In this document: in pieces, positions 1 through 9,633 of the stretch
Position numbering within the stretch: the stretch's first letter is position 1
Layout: each line of letters begins with the position of its first letter
Source of the DNA: Marinomonas rhizomae
Lineage (GTDB): Bacteria > Pseudomonadota > Gammaproteobacteria > Pseudomonadales > Marinomonadaceae
Reading direction: 5' to 3'
Length of the DNA: 46,106 nt
Assembly: GCF_003315485.1 (NCBI RefSeq)
Contig: NZ_QNSE01000022.1
Coordinates: 1 to 46,106 of the forward strand
The notes under the pieces: generated by a model
Told to the model about the DNA's origin: nothing
Databases searched by the model: none
Seen by the model: the letters and a program-made list of their open reading frames with translations, nothing else
Program-made: the position numbers and the translations under genes

Positions 1-91
1 CCACCTGATCCCATCCCGAACTCAGAAGTGAAAAGCGCCATCGCCGATGGTAGTGTGGGAGATCCCATGTGAGAGTAGGTCGTCGTCAAGC
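1..91 (+). rRNA. rrf: 5S ribosomal RNA, 3' part (5' end outside window)
   Basis: The first bases carry the conserved 5S core (CCCGAACTCAGAAGTGAAA at about 16-34, then GCCGATGGTAGTGTGGG) and the 3' strand ending in GTAGGTCGTCGTCAAGC near 91. A complete gammaproteobacterial 5S is about 115-120 nt, so roughly the first 25-30 bases lie upstream of the window. It marks the end of an rRNA operon transcribed on the plus strand, with an intrinsic terminator about 15 bases later. The exact 3' end is set by analogy with Pseudomonas 5S. Confidence 0.95.
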
Positions 92-105
92 TTTACATTA
101 AGAGA

Positions 106-139
106 AACCCCATCCTACTGAGTAGGGTGGGGTTTTTTC
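106..139 (+). terminator. Intrinsic terminator of the rRNA operon
   Basis: A 13-bp stem (AACCCCATCCTAC pairing with GTAGGGTGGGGTT, one G-U pair) with a short loop is followed by a T run (TTTTTT). It sits 15 bases after the 5S end and is the primary rRNA operon terminator. Confidence 0.92.
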
Positions 140-231
140 GTTTAAGAGAAGTAACAACGCTTCCCACGTGTGGGGCTTTTATGAAGGAACGCATGTGAGA
201 ATGACGCTGTTATCAAGCTTTACATTAAGAG

Positions 232-265
232 AAACCCCACATGACAATGTCATGTGGGTTTTTTT
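232..265 (+). terminator. Second intrinsic terminator (repeat copy 2)
   Basis: CCCACATGAC pairs with GTCATGTGGG around a 3-base loop and is followed by a long T run. The stem sequence differs from the first terminator although the flanks are duplicated, so the hairpin fold rather than its sequence has been kept. Confidence 0.85.
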
Positions 266-357
266 CGTTTAAGAGAAGTAACAACGCTTCCCACGTGTGG
301 GGCTCTTTATCAAAGACACGCATGTGAGAGTGACGCTGTTATTAAGCTTTATATCAA

Positions 358-395
358 GAAGGCTCTGATAGGTTATCCTGTCAGGGCTTTTTTAC
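358..395 (+). terminator. Third intrinsic terminator (repeat copy 3)
   Basis: GCTCTGATAGG pairs with CCTGTCAGGGC (two G-U pairs) around a TTAT loop, followed by TTTTTT. It ends the tandem array behind the rRNA operon. Confidence 0.85.
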
Positions 396-662
396 GTCTG
401 TACTTTTTTCGTTTGTAGACAAAGCGCTTCATTACCAATCATCCCTTTTAGGGAGGTACCGGGTACGGTACCGTCCCATAAAGTGTGTCTTATTCCATTA
501 AAACATGTTCTCTGACCTGTTAATGAAACAGGTGATTTTTAAAAAAATGACTCACTGGATATTGATAAGTTGAACTGTTCATGTCAATTGCTACGAATGT
601 TCGAGAGTTGCCCGTTCGTTTGATAGCGATACGTTGTGACCGTTTAAGGTCAAATGTATTTG
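396..662. other. Gene-free stretch between rRNA terminators and the LysR gene
   Basis: No ORF with coding character is visible. The stretch contains an imperfect palindrome at 451-477 in which GGTACC occurs twice around GGGTAC with GGGA and GTCCC flanks, and a 7-bp hairpin at 515-533 (ACCTGTT/AACAGGT) followed by a T run, which may be a weak plus-strand terminator. No clear terminator for the minus-strand LysR gene was found. Confidence 0.5.
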
Positions 663-1601
663 TTATATTTTTGCTAAGCTTTTAGCCTCTTCTTTTAACC
701 AGCGTCTTAAGTATCTTATTGCTTCTTCATCCTTCCTGCTTTCTTTGTAAGTAATATAAAAGTTGTCACCAGTCTTGAATGCACTGCAGGGGAGTTTGAC
801 TAGTGTGGTTTCATCATGCTTTTCACTCATCATATAGTCATTGACAAGGGCAATTCCTAATGAGTGCTTGGCTGCTTCATAAGCCAGCATGAGGTGGCTG
901 AAACGGTGAAATTGAATGTGCTCTGGGAGTGCGATAGCTACATTCGCAAACCAGCGTTTCCAATCCTCTATGTGGCGATCATAGATGCTATATGAAGTAA
1001 TAAGTGGGAATTGAGCTAGCAAACTTGGAGTTGAGCTCAATTTATCAGTTAGTTCTTGATAGGTTATTGCTCCTAACTTATTTTTAATGGTCTCTAAATA
1101 ATTTTGGCTGCAAACAGGAAAAAGTTCTTCTTGATAGAGAGACTCAAATAGAAACCCCCGCTTTTCTTTTTCTGTGGTGATAAAAAAATCAGCCGTCCGA
1201 TCAGAAAGGTCTGGAGTTCCATGACTCATTTCAATACTCAGTTCTAGGTTTGGATGTAAATGCTTTAATTCTGGAAGCCTTGGTATCAGCCAATAGACAG
1301 CAAACGAGCTGTATACAGCCAGCCTGATATGGGTTTTCTGTTGGCCTTTAATATAGTTTGTTGCTTCTTCAATTTGCAGTAATGAGTTGCTGATTGAATC
1401 TAAATAATGCCTGCCTTCCTTTGTTAGCTCTAGGTTTCTTCCTTGACGATGGAAGAGACTCTCCCCTAGGTGATTTTCTAAAATTCTTATTTGATGGGAG
1501 ACTGCGCTTTGGCTGACATTTAGCTCGCTAGCGGCTAGAGAAAAGCTATTTAGTCTAGCGACGGCTTCGAAGACCGGAAGTGATTTTAGAGGAGGGAGCA
1601 T
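663..1601 (-). CDS. LysR-family transcriptional regulator (GcvA-like subgroup)
   Basis: This 312-residue protein has the standard LysR layout: a winged helix-turn-helix at about residues 5-65 (recognition region AASELNVSQSAVSHQIRIL at 23-41) and an effector-binding domain of periplasmic-binding-protein fold from about 90 to the end. The opening LPPLKSLPVFEAVARLNSFS is typical of GcvA-like regulators. It is divergent from an EamA/DMT exporter with 107 bases between starts, the usual arrangement where a LysR protein controls its neighbour. The ligand cannot be read from sequence. The start is the ATG at 1601, with only a weak GGA ahead of it. Confidence 0.9.
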   Translation of the reverse strand: MLPPLKSLPVFEAVARLNSFSLAASELNVSQSAVSHQIRILENHLGESLFHRQGRNLELTKEGRHYLDSISNSLLQIEEATNYIKGQQKTHIRLAVYSSFAVYWLIPRLPELKHLHPNLELSIEMSHGTPDLSDRTADFFITTEKEKRGFLFESLYQEELFPVCSQNYLETIKNKLGAITYQELTDKLSSTPSLLAQFPLITSYSIYDRHIEDWKRWFANVAIALPEHIQFHRFSHLMLAYEAAKHSLGIALVNDYMMSEKHDETTLVKLPCSAFKTGDNFYITYKESRKDEEAIRYLRRWLKEEAKSLAKI

Positions 1602-1708
1602 ACTTTATTATCCAAATAACTAATACTTTAGCTAAATATATCATTTTATCTAATGCTATGTACTTATTAAGCTGGTGCGAATAATCCGTGTACTCAAGGG
1701 GATAAGTT
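1602..1708. promoter_or_regulatory. Divergent lysR / DMT exporter intergenic region with a candidate LysR box
   Basis: The AT-rich 107-base region holds a perfect 10-base palindrome TTTAGCTAAA at 1627-1636, compatible with the T-N11-A dyads bound by LysR proteins. An AAGGGG Shine-Dalgarno sequence lies about 7 bases before the GTG start of the exporter. Assignment of the palindrome as operator is inference. Confidence 0.45.
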
Positions 1709-2617
1709 GTGTCGGGTCGTACAGTAAGTAGCGCTATTTTAATTCTTGTTCTAGGAAGTTTTTTTGCAACCTTGTGTGATGTCTTTATTAAGATGGCAGA
1801 CGTGGACGTGGCAATTTTTCAGTTTACTTTTTTTCGCGCTGTTTTTATGTGTCTGATCCTTTGTCCGATCGCAGTGGTCAAATACTTAGGCTCCGATAGA
1901 TCAATGGCAAGGCTGGGTTTAAAGCTGCATTTTATACGGGGCAATATGTGGGTTTTAGCTGCTGTTCTACTGGTCATTTCCTTAGCTGAATTGCCTTTAG
2001 CAACGGCCAATGCTGTGTTTTATACTGCTCCTATTTTTATTATGCTTTTTGGTGCTTTTTTCTATAAAGAGCGTTTGAGTGTGGATGTTGTACTTGCCGC
2101 TGTATTGGGATTTATTGGTACGCTGGTGATTTTAAGGCCGACTGAAATTACGTTCGCTATGATAAGTGCGATTCTTTTTGCCATTGTTTTGGCTGCAAAT
2201 AGCTTATTGATTAAGAAAATACCTCAAGAACAAAGCATGCTATATGGTCTGTTTGTGACTCAGCTTTTTGCTTTACCAATGGCCAGTGGATTGGCTATCT
2301 GGGAAGGTGAAGTATTTGAAATTGAAATTTTGATTTATGCGGCGTTGTCTTCGATTTGCTCAATCTTATACAGTTTGTCCTGTTTGCTAGGATATCGTTA
2401 TGTAGCATCGAGTAAGGTTACTAGTGCTGAATACTCAGGGTTGATCTTTGCATTTTTACTGGGTTGGTGGATCTTTGGTGAAACACCCGATTTAGGTGTT
2501 TTTGTCGGATCGCTTTTTGTTATTATGCCTTTATTGTATTTAAGCCATAGAGATATTAGGCGATTACGAAAAGAGCAGCTACTGTCGAATACGCGATCCA
2601 ATTTAGGTGCTGGTTGA
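1709..2617 (+). CDS. EamA/DMT-family transporter
   Basis: This 302-residue inner-membrane protein is almost wholly hydrophobic, with about ten predicted membrane helices in two repeated EamA halves (roughly residues 8-140 and 148-280). It has the RGNMWVLAAVLLVISLAEL-type segment and the YKERLSVDVVLAAVLGFIGTLVIL helix pair seen in drug/metabolite exporters. The start is a GTG at 1709 behind a strong AAGGGG sequence. The substrate is unknown; relatives export amino acids or metabolites. It probably answers to the divergent LysR protein. Its last 15 bases overlap the 3' end of the convergent tetR gene. Confidence 0.88.
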   Translation: MSGRTVSSAILILVLGSFFATLCDVFIKMADVDVAIFQFTFFRAVFMCLILCPIAVVKYLGSDRSMARLGLKLHFIRGNMWVLAAVLLVISLAELPLATANAVFYTAPIFIMLFGAFFYKERLSVDVVLAAVLGFIGTLVILRPTEITFAMISAILFAIVLAANSLLIKKIPQEQSMLYGLFVTQLFALPMASGLAIWEGEVFEIEILIYAALSSICSILYSLSCLLGYRYVASSKVTSAEYSGLIFAFLLGWWIFGETPDLGVFVGSLFVIMPLLYLSHRDIRRLRKEQLLSNTRSNLGAG

Positions 2618-3205
2618 GCAAAGGTTTTTAATCATTTGCTCAACCATATCGGATAAGTCTTCCATGTCTAGGTAGATACCATCTATAAACAGTCTGGCTA
2701 GTCCGTGAAGGCTAGCCCAAGTAGTTTGTCCTATCCTGAGAGAGGTGTTGTTGTTTGGCAGGATATTTTGCTCTTGCAACTCTTCTACCCAGTCGATCCA
2801 TGCTTTAAAGGTTTGCTTAGAGGCTGCTTTCAACGAGTCACTAGGGTTGCCTGCTTTCCATAGGGTTCTGCCATACATCAGGTCATAAGTTTCATTATGT
2901 TGAAGCGCATACTCTAAATATGCGTGAACGTATTTTTTGAAACCGTCTTCAGCTGTATTTTTTTGTTCTCTTAAGATTTTGAGTATTTTTTCTTGCTCAC
3001 CAAAGCCTTGTTCCGCCAGTGCGCAAAGTAGCGCGTTTTTATCTTTAAAATGGTGGTAGGGCGCGGTTCTTGAAACACCAACTGTGTCTGCAAGTTTACG
3101 CATACTCAGACCTTCTACACCTTGTTCTTTGATGATTAAAGAAGCTGATTCAAGTAATGATTTGGTGAGATCACCGTGGTGATATTGTGTTTTTAATATT
3201 GACAT
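2603..3205 (-). CDS. TetR/AcrR-family transcriptional regulator next to fadH
   Basis: This 200-residue regulator has an N-terminal TetR helix-turn-helix (about residues 8-55, with MRKLADTVGVSRTAPYHHFKDKNALLCAL) and an all-helical ligand domain with a C-terminal TetR_C type region. I chose the ATG at 3205 because family homology begins there; a longer reading from 3319 would run through the operator region and the fadH start. No Shine-Dalgarno sequence precedes this ATG, and a good promoter places transcription start at or beside it, so the mRNA may be leaderless. The arrangement suggests an autoregulated repressor of fadH; an acyl-CoA or fatty-acid ligand would be logical but is inference. 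Confidence 0.88.
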   Translation of the reverse strand: MSILKTQYHHGDLTKSLLESASLIIKEQGVEGLSMRKLADTVGVSRTAPYHHFKDKNALLCALAEQGFGEQEKILKILREQKNTAEDGFKKYVHAYLEYALQHNETYDLMYGRTLWKAGNPSDSLKAASKQTFKAWIDWVEELQEQNILPNNNTSLRIGQTTWASLHGLARLFIDGIYLDMEDLSDMVEQMIKNLCSTST

Positions 3206-3211
3206 GAACAG

Positions 3212-3227
3212 ATTAGACACTTTTATC

Positions 3228-3240
<13 letters not shown>
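3212..3240 (-). promoter_or_regulatory. tetR promoter, start predicted at the ATG
   Basis: On the minus strand TTGACA (3240-3235), a 17-base spacer and TCTAAT (3217-3212) form a near-consensus promoter. The base 7 positions after the -10 box is the A of the tetR ATG at 3205, so a leaderless transcript is predicted. Confidence 0.6.
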
Positions 3241-5345
<2,105 letters not shown>

Positions 5346-5363
5346 AAATATAAAAAACACTCA

Positions 5364-5399
5364 GAGAGTGATGGTAGAAAATATTGATACATCACTCTC
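5364..5399. terminator. Hairpin between convergent fadH and ykgJ
   Basis: GAGAGTGATG (5364-5373) pairs perfectly with CATCACTCTC (5390-5399) around a 16-base loop. Read on the minus strand, a T run follows after a few bases, so it fits best as the terminator of the ykgJ-type gene. It may also slow plus-strand transcripts. Confidence 0.55.
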
Positions 5400-5420
5400 G
5401 TTATTTAGCTTTAAGGATGG

Positions 5421-5774
5421 CTATACTAATACTTGTCTGGTTCTAGCAATGTAGTAATGAACTTGATCTTCAATTTCTGAATTGACCATGGTTTCAGGCC
5501 CGCAATCATTAGGGCAGGCCATTTTGGGGGTCGTGCCGAAAAGTCGACAAATTAGTGGGCGCTCATCGTAGACCTCACAGCCATTCGGCCCTAAGTGAAC
5601 GCAATTGAGTTCTTCCAAAGCTGCGTCATGCTCTGCATCCGATTTAACGGGCAAACGTAACATTTCTTCCGAAGATGCGGTTACAGGTCCACAGCAATCA
5701 TGACAACCCTGTTTGCATTTAAAGGTCGGAATTCTCTCGCGCAGTCGTGCAATTATATCTCGCTCATTGGTCAT
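5421..5774 (-). CDS. YkgJ-family cysteine-cluster protein
   Basis: A small 117-residue protein of the YkgJ/CxxxCxxCC family. Visible cysteines are CKQGCHDCC near residues 20-27, then CVHLGPNGCEVYDERPLICRLFG and a final CPNDC. The pattern is that of a zinc- or iron-binding cysteine cluster; the family has no agreed biochemical role. The start ATG at 5774 opens MTNERDIIARLRERIPTF. It is convergent with fadH and appears monocistronic. Confidence 0.85.
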   Translation of the reverse strand: MTNERDIIARLRERIPTFKCKQGCHDCCGPVTASSEEMLRLPVKSDAEHDAALEELNCVHLGPNGCEVYDERPLICRLFGTTPKMACPNDCGPETMVNSEIEDQVHYYIARTRQVLV

Positions 5775-5960
5775 GTCTTTCTGCCTTTGGGTCGCTTTTA
5801 TGGCATTGTTACAGGTATTCTGAGTTTATATTTCATCAAAATTCCTTGTAAGCCTTCCGTAAATCACTTTATCTCGTTGCTTAATGGTGTAACTTATCAC
5901 ATATAAAATATGTTGATAAAAATAACCATGATTGATGGCTAATTATTAGAGTTGGGGTTT

Positions 5961-7415
5961 ATGCAGGTATTAGAAGCATTGTTTGAATGGGTTAGCTTTC
6001 ACTGGGTGACTATCATTGTAGTGCTGCATATTGGTTTGTCTGTCGTGGCATCCTTGCATGTGCTGCTATTCAAAGAGAACGAACGAACCTCTCTTGCTTG
6101 GATAGGTCTAGTGATATTTTCGCCTGTATTAGGTAGTTTGTTCTATTGGTTATTTGGTATCAATCGTATTAGGCGTATAGCAAAGAGAGAGCATCCTCAG
6201 CAGCTTAAACAGGACTTTCGATATAAGGAAGATTGTATTGACTTCCATGGACTGCCTAAGCGTTGGCACTCTTCTGTCACGGCGGGATACTCTATTCATC
6301 CAGTGAATTATGTTGATGATAATAGCGTTGAACTTCTTGTTAATGGTGATAATGCTTATCCAGCAATGATTAAATCTATTCAAGCAGCAAAACATCATAT
6401 TGTGTTATCGAGCTATATATTTGATTACGACTCATTAGGTCGAAAGTTTGTGACGGCATTGGCGCAGGCACAAGAGCGAGGTGTGGTTGTTCATATATTG
6501 TTAGATGGAATAGGGGTGGGCTACAGCTGGCGTAAATCCGATAGAGCGCTAAAGAGGCGAGGAGTGAAAACTGCGCAATTTTTACCAGCGATTTCATTGA
6601 CGAGTATTCGCTTTATTAACCTAAGAAACCACAGAAAAATACTCTGTGTTGATGGGGAAGAAGCTTATATTGGTGGTATGAATATCAGTAAAAGTAATCT
6701 GGTTAACTCTGCAAAGCATCCGATAGATGATGTTCACTTTAAGATAACTGGTCCCGTTATTGATCAGATTAGCCAAGTTTTTATAGAAGACTGGTTTTTT
6801 GCAACAAGAGAGTTGATTCAATTTCCTTCCTACTGTCCAAATGCACTGAAGCCAAATAATGATGAAGCTATTGTCGCTAGAGTTATTCAAGATGGCCCAG
6901 ATGAGCATCATAATAGGATACGTTGGACATTAATTAACGCACTCGTTTGTGCGCAAAAAAGCGTTAAGATCATTACGCCTTATTTTATTCCTGACCAAAC
7001 ATTAATGACGTCTCTTCATGCTGCGGCTTTGCGTGGTGTGTTTGTTGAAATCGTTGTGCCGGAGCATAGTAATATTCTATTTGTAGATTGGGTTATGGAA
7101 GCCAATTATCCAAGAATCATAGAGCACGGTATAAAAATATATAAAAATAAGCGACCGTTTGATCACAGTAAAATAGTGCTTATTGATGATGTTTGGTCAT
7201 TTATAGGCTCCACTAATTGGGACGCCAGAAGTTTAGAGTTCAACTTTGAAATCAATTTAGAATGTTTTAACAAAAACCTTAACTCACAGCTCACAGAATT
7301 GTTTGAGTCAAAGAAGCTCAATACTGAGCGAGTAATAGAAGAGGATATGAATAATTTACCTATTTATAAAAAAATCCGTAATAACTTGTTCCGTTTGTTT
7401 TCTCCGTACTTGTGA
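5961..7415 (+). CDS. cls: Cardiolipin synthase (phospholipase D superfamily)
   Basis: This 484-residue inner-membrane enzyme condenses two phosphatidylglycerols into cardiolipin and glycerol. It has two N-terminal membrane helices (about 12-32 and 42-60) and two HKD motifs: HRKILCVD with H224 and HSKIVLID with H402, followed by GGMN and GSTN. Length and motif positions fit E. coli ClsA closely (486 residues). The ATG at 5961 is preferred; a TTG three codons upstream (5952) is possible, and both have only a GGGG-type ribosome site. It is followed after 27 bases by an endonuclease/exonuclease/phosphatase-fold gene, as clsB is near ybhP in E. coli. Confidence 0.92.
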   Translation: MQVLEALFEWVSFHWVTIIVVLHIGLSVVASLHVLLFKENERTSLAWIGLVIFSPVLGSLFYWLFGINRIRRIAKREHPQQLKQDFRYKEDCIDFHGLPKRWHSSVTAGYSIHPVNYVDDNSVELLVNGDNAYPAMIKSIQAAKHHIVLSSYIFDYDSLGRKFVTALAQAQERGVVVHILLDGIGVGYSWRKSDRALKRRGVKTAQFLPAISLTSIRFINLRNHRKILCVDGEEAYIGGMNISKSNLVNSAKHPIDDVHFKITGPVIDQISQVFIEDWFFATRELIQFPSYCPNALKPNNDEAIVARVIQDGPDEHHNRIRWTLINALVCAQKSVKIITPYFIPDQTLMTSLHAAALRGVFVEIVVPEHSNILFVDWVMEANYPRIIEHGIKIYKNKRPFDHSKIVLIDDVWSFIGSTNWDARSLEFNFEINLECFNKNLNSQLTELFESKKLNTERVIEEDMNNLPIYKKIRNNLFRLFSPYL

Positions 7416-7442
7416 TTTTTAGTGCGTTACTGAGGTTACTTT

Positions 7443-8219
7443 ATGATTAAAAGTCGATATAGCGCTGTCGAGTCGTTAAAAGTAATGGGTAGTGCCTCTA
7501 AAGAGTGTATGGGGCCAAACATTGAGGTATTGCTGTGGAATGTATTTAAATGCAAAAGGAAGGGATGGCAGAGTGATTTTCTTTCTTTGACGAGAGATAG
7601 AGATTTAGTTTTGCTGCAAGAAGCTATTTTAAATTCACCTTTCGATGGCCTTTTTAACCATTCATTGCATCATCAGTGGATTATGGCGAGTAGCTTTAGA
7701 GATCTAAAATCCAACATCGAGACAGGTGTTAAAACAGGATCAAGTGTTGTAGCAAGCAAACACTTTTTTTCAGTTTCTGATTATAGTGAGCCGGTTACCA
7801 ACACTAAAAAAATGGTGTTGGCGACAGAGTATCCTCTAGTAAATTCGACGGCGTCCTTCTTTACTCAGAGGTTGCTTGTTATCAATTCTCACATGATCAA
7901 CTTTGTTTCTTTCGAGAGGTTTAGGGCACATTTAGATCAGGCTTTTCAAGCTTTAGAGCATCATAATGGACCCATCTTATTCGCCGGTGATTTTAATACT
8001 TGGAACAAAAAAAGAATGCAGTATTTTGATACGTTGGCTATGTCATGCTCGTTAAAGGAAGTTCCTATCATGCGTCAACCAAGACTCGGGCACTTATTTC
8101 GCCACCTGGATCATGTCTATTGTCGAGGGTTGAGCGTTGTCGACGTACATGTTCACACAGATATTCACTCTTCTGATCATTATCCAATTAGCTTGTCACT
8201 CCGCCTCTCGGACGATTAA
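7443..8219 (+). CDS. Endonuclease/exonuclease/phosphatase-family protein (YbhP-like)
   Basis: This 258-residue protein has the DNase I-like fold signatures: an N-terminal LLWNVFK strand, the metal-binding LLQEA glutamate (about 57), the central GDFNTWNKKR (about 181-190) and the C-terminal SDHYPI (about 244-249) with catalytic His. There is no clear signal peptide. Pairing with a cardiolipin synthase suggests a role in phospholipid or membrane metabolism, as proposed for YbhP next to ClsB. The substrate (phosphodiester lipid, nucleic acid or inositol-type phosphate) is not known. A GAGG ribosome site precedes the ATG at 7443. Confidence 0.85.
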   Translation: MIKSRYSAVESLKVMGSASKECMGPNIEVLLWNVFKCKRKGWQSDFLSLTRDRDLVLLQEAILNSPFDGLFNHSLHHQWIMASSFRDLKSNIETGVKTGSSVVASKHFFSVSDYSEPVTNTKKMVLATEYPLVNSTASFFTQRLLVINSHMINFVSFERFRAHLDQAFQALEHHNGPILFAGDFNTWNKKRMQYFDTLAMSCSLKEVPIMRQPRLGHLFRHLDHVYCRGLSVVDVHVHTDIHSSDHYPISLSLRLSDD

Positions 8220-8241
8220 ATTTCTTTATCGTTATTAGCTT

Positions 8242-9594
8242 TTATGCCTGTTTTAATAGCTTGCCTAAGGTTTGTAGGCGGGTGGATATTTCTTTTTTGT
8301 CCAAGTCTATGAACTCTTGTTGCTCTAGCTCGTTTTCGATCATGAGTTTTTGATGATGCACAAAAGACCAATGAGTTGCATGATTTGCTTGTTCTGCAAC
8401 ACGAATCAACCCTTCCAATTGGCGTAATTGTACCGCTAAGCATGTTTGTGAATATTGGCGAATTTGGTTAAAGGCTATGTTCGCTAGATTTTCAAATGAT
8501 GTTGTCTTGTAAGTGACTTTTTCAGTCCCGCTTTCATCATAAGTAATACCTTCAGGGAAGTTTTTTTGAGTCAAATCACAAACAGCAGCAGTAAGTTTAT
8601 CGACACAAGCAATTGCTGAGTATGGATCATTTATGCCAGGAGAAAGAGCTCTTAAGGCAATTTCAACCAGTTGATGCACAGCAAACTCTGGGTCTTGTAT
8701 AGGAGTGCGTTGAGGCCCTAGAGTAAAAGAGCCGCGTAATATTTGCCTGTCCTTTTCTGAAAACTGTTTAATATCGCATGTCATGATAACCATACGGTTG
8801 ACAATAAAATCTCCGGGGTTGACGGAGATATTTAAATGTCCACCTCGCCTAGTCATTAAATTGGTTAGAGTCGAATAATCAATGGCTTGAATATAGCCAC
8901 ATGAGTGGCTCTTCAATTCGTATTGTGTGTAACTTTTTTTTGCTTCAGTAGGTGTCGAAGGTGGATTTTTTTTGGCTGAGGGATAGTTGTCTTCTTCCTC
9001 TTTTTGCTGTTTGAAAATTTGGTTGATGCTGTATTGGAGTTCTTGATAAACATTGTCTATAACACTGTCAGACTGCAAATTTAGAGACACATGGTGAATG
9101 AAATAGATGAGCAGAAGAATACCAAATAGTGTCATGGCTATTGCGCCTGCAATAGTAAGACCTGGAAGGAAATCTCCACCGGCAAAGTCATCGGTTGTTC
9201 GAACTAGAATTAGGCAGTAAACAAAAAGAGAAATAAAAACGCCGAGCACAACCTGAGTGCTTGAGTCTTCCATGAAGTTGCGAATTAACCTCGGTCCAAA
9301 CTGCGACGAGGCGTTAGTGAGAGCCACGATGGTAATGGAAAATGTGATACTCACTACCGTCATCACACTGCTCGCGACGGTAGTAAGAAGGTCTCGAGTA
9401 ACACTGGCATCAGCATGGTATAGAAAACTTAGCCAACTTAACGAGTTTAGATTTGTATGTAGATCAATAAGCAGCAGAGATATACAGCTTAAAGTGGTAA
9501 GGGACAGAATTAAACATGGCGTAAACCAGAAGCTGGTTTTAACGGCGTCGTATACTTTCAATACTGTCGTGTTATTAATCGTTGATAACGCCAA
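8242..9594 (-). CDS. DUF2254-family membrane protein
   Basis: This 450-residue protein has four N-terminal membrane helices (about residues 20-45, 65-90, 112-132 and 140-168) and a soluble C-terminal part of about 280 residues. The segment following helix 2 (TNASSQFGPRLIRNFMEDSSTQVVLGVFISLFVY) and the later SPGINDPYSAIACVD are characteristic of DUF2254. The function is unknown; the helix-loop pattern recalls small channels but this is speculative. The start is a TTG at 9594 with GAGG about 10 bases upstream; no ATG lies before the second membrane helix. It is the second gene of a minus-strand pair, 39 bases after the small anchored protein. Confidence 0.82.
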   Translation of the reverse strand: MALSTINNTTVLKVYDAVKTSFWFTPCLILSLTTLSCISLLLIDLHTNLNSLSWLSFLYHADASVTRDLLTTVASSVMTVVSITFSITIVALTNASSQFGPRLIRNFMEDSSTQVVLGVFISLFVYCLILVRTTDDFAGGDFLPGLTIAGAIAMTLFGILLLIYFIHHVSLNLQSDSVIDNVYQELQYSINQIFKQQKEEEDNYPSAKKNPPSTPTEAKKSYTQYELKSHSCGYIQAIDYSTLTNLMTRRGGHLNISVNPGDFIVNRMVIMTCDIKQFSEKDRQILRGSFTLGPQRTPIQDPEFAVHQLVEIALRALSPGINDPYSAIACVDKLTAAVCDLTQKNFPEGITYDESGTEKVTYKTTSFENLANIAFNQIRQYSQTCLAVQLRQLEGLIRVAEQANHATHWSFVHHQKLMIENELEQQEFIDLDKKEISTRLQTLGKLLKQA

Positions 9595-9633
9595 AAGAAT
9601 GCAACCTCGTTGGTTGTTTAGAGTTAGGGACTA

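Larger units (their letters stand above)
66..400 (+). repeat. Three tandem degenerate copies of the 5S tail plus terminator region
   Basis: The motif CATGTGAGA recurs at 66, 192 and 321 (spacing 126 and 129 bases). Each copy continues through a diverged 5S 3' strand, CAAGCTTTACATTAAGAGAA (the third changed to TAAGCTTTATATCAAG), then a hairpin with T run. Between copies, GAGAAGTAACAACGCTTCCC and ACGTGTGGGGCT are repeated almost exactly. Copies 2 and 3 lack the 5S body. The unit therefore looks like the end of an rRNA operon duplicated in tandem and then decayed, with the terminators retained. Confidence 0.8.

Noticed and set aside
515..540. Hairpin ACCTGTT/AACAGGT with T run as terminator of the LysR gene
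   Set aside because: The T run is on the plus strand, so it cannot terminate the minus-strand LysR gene; it is kept only as a weak plus-strand possibility.
5700..5906. 68-codon plus-strand ORF overlapping the start of the ykgJ-type gene
   Set aside because: It is mostly antisense to the cysteine-cluster protein, has no ribosome site and no recognisable protein features.
6621..6911. 96-codon minus-strand ORF inside cls
   Set aside because: It is antisense to the first HKD region of cardiolipin synthase, a shadow frame.
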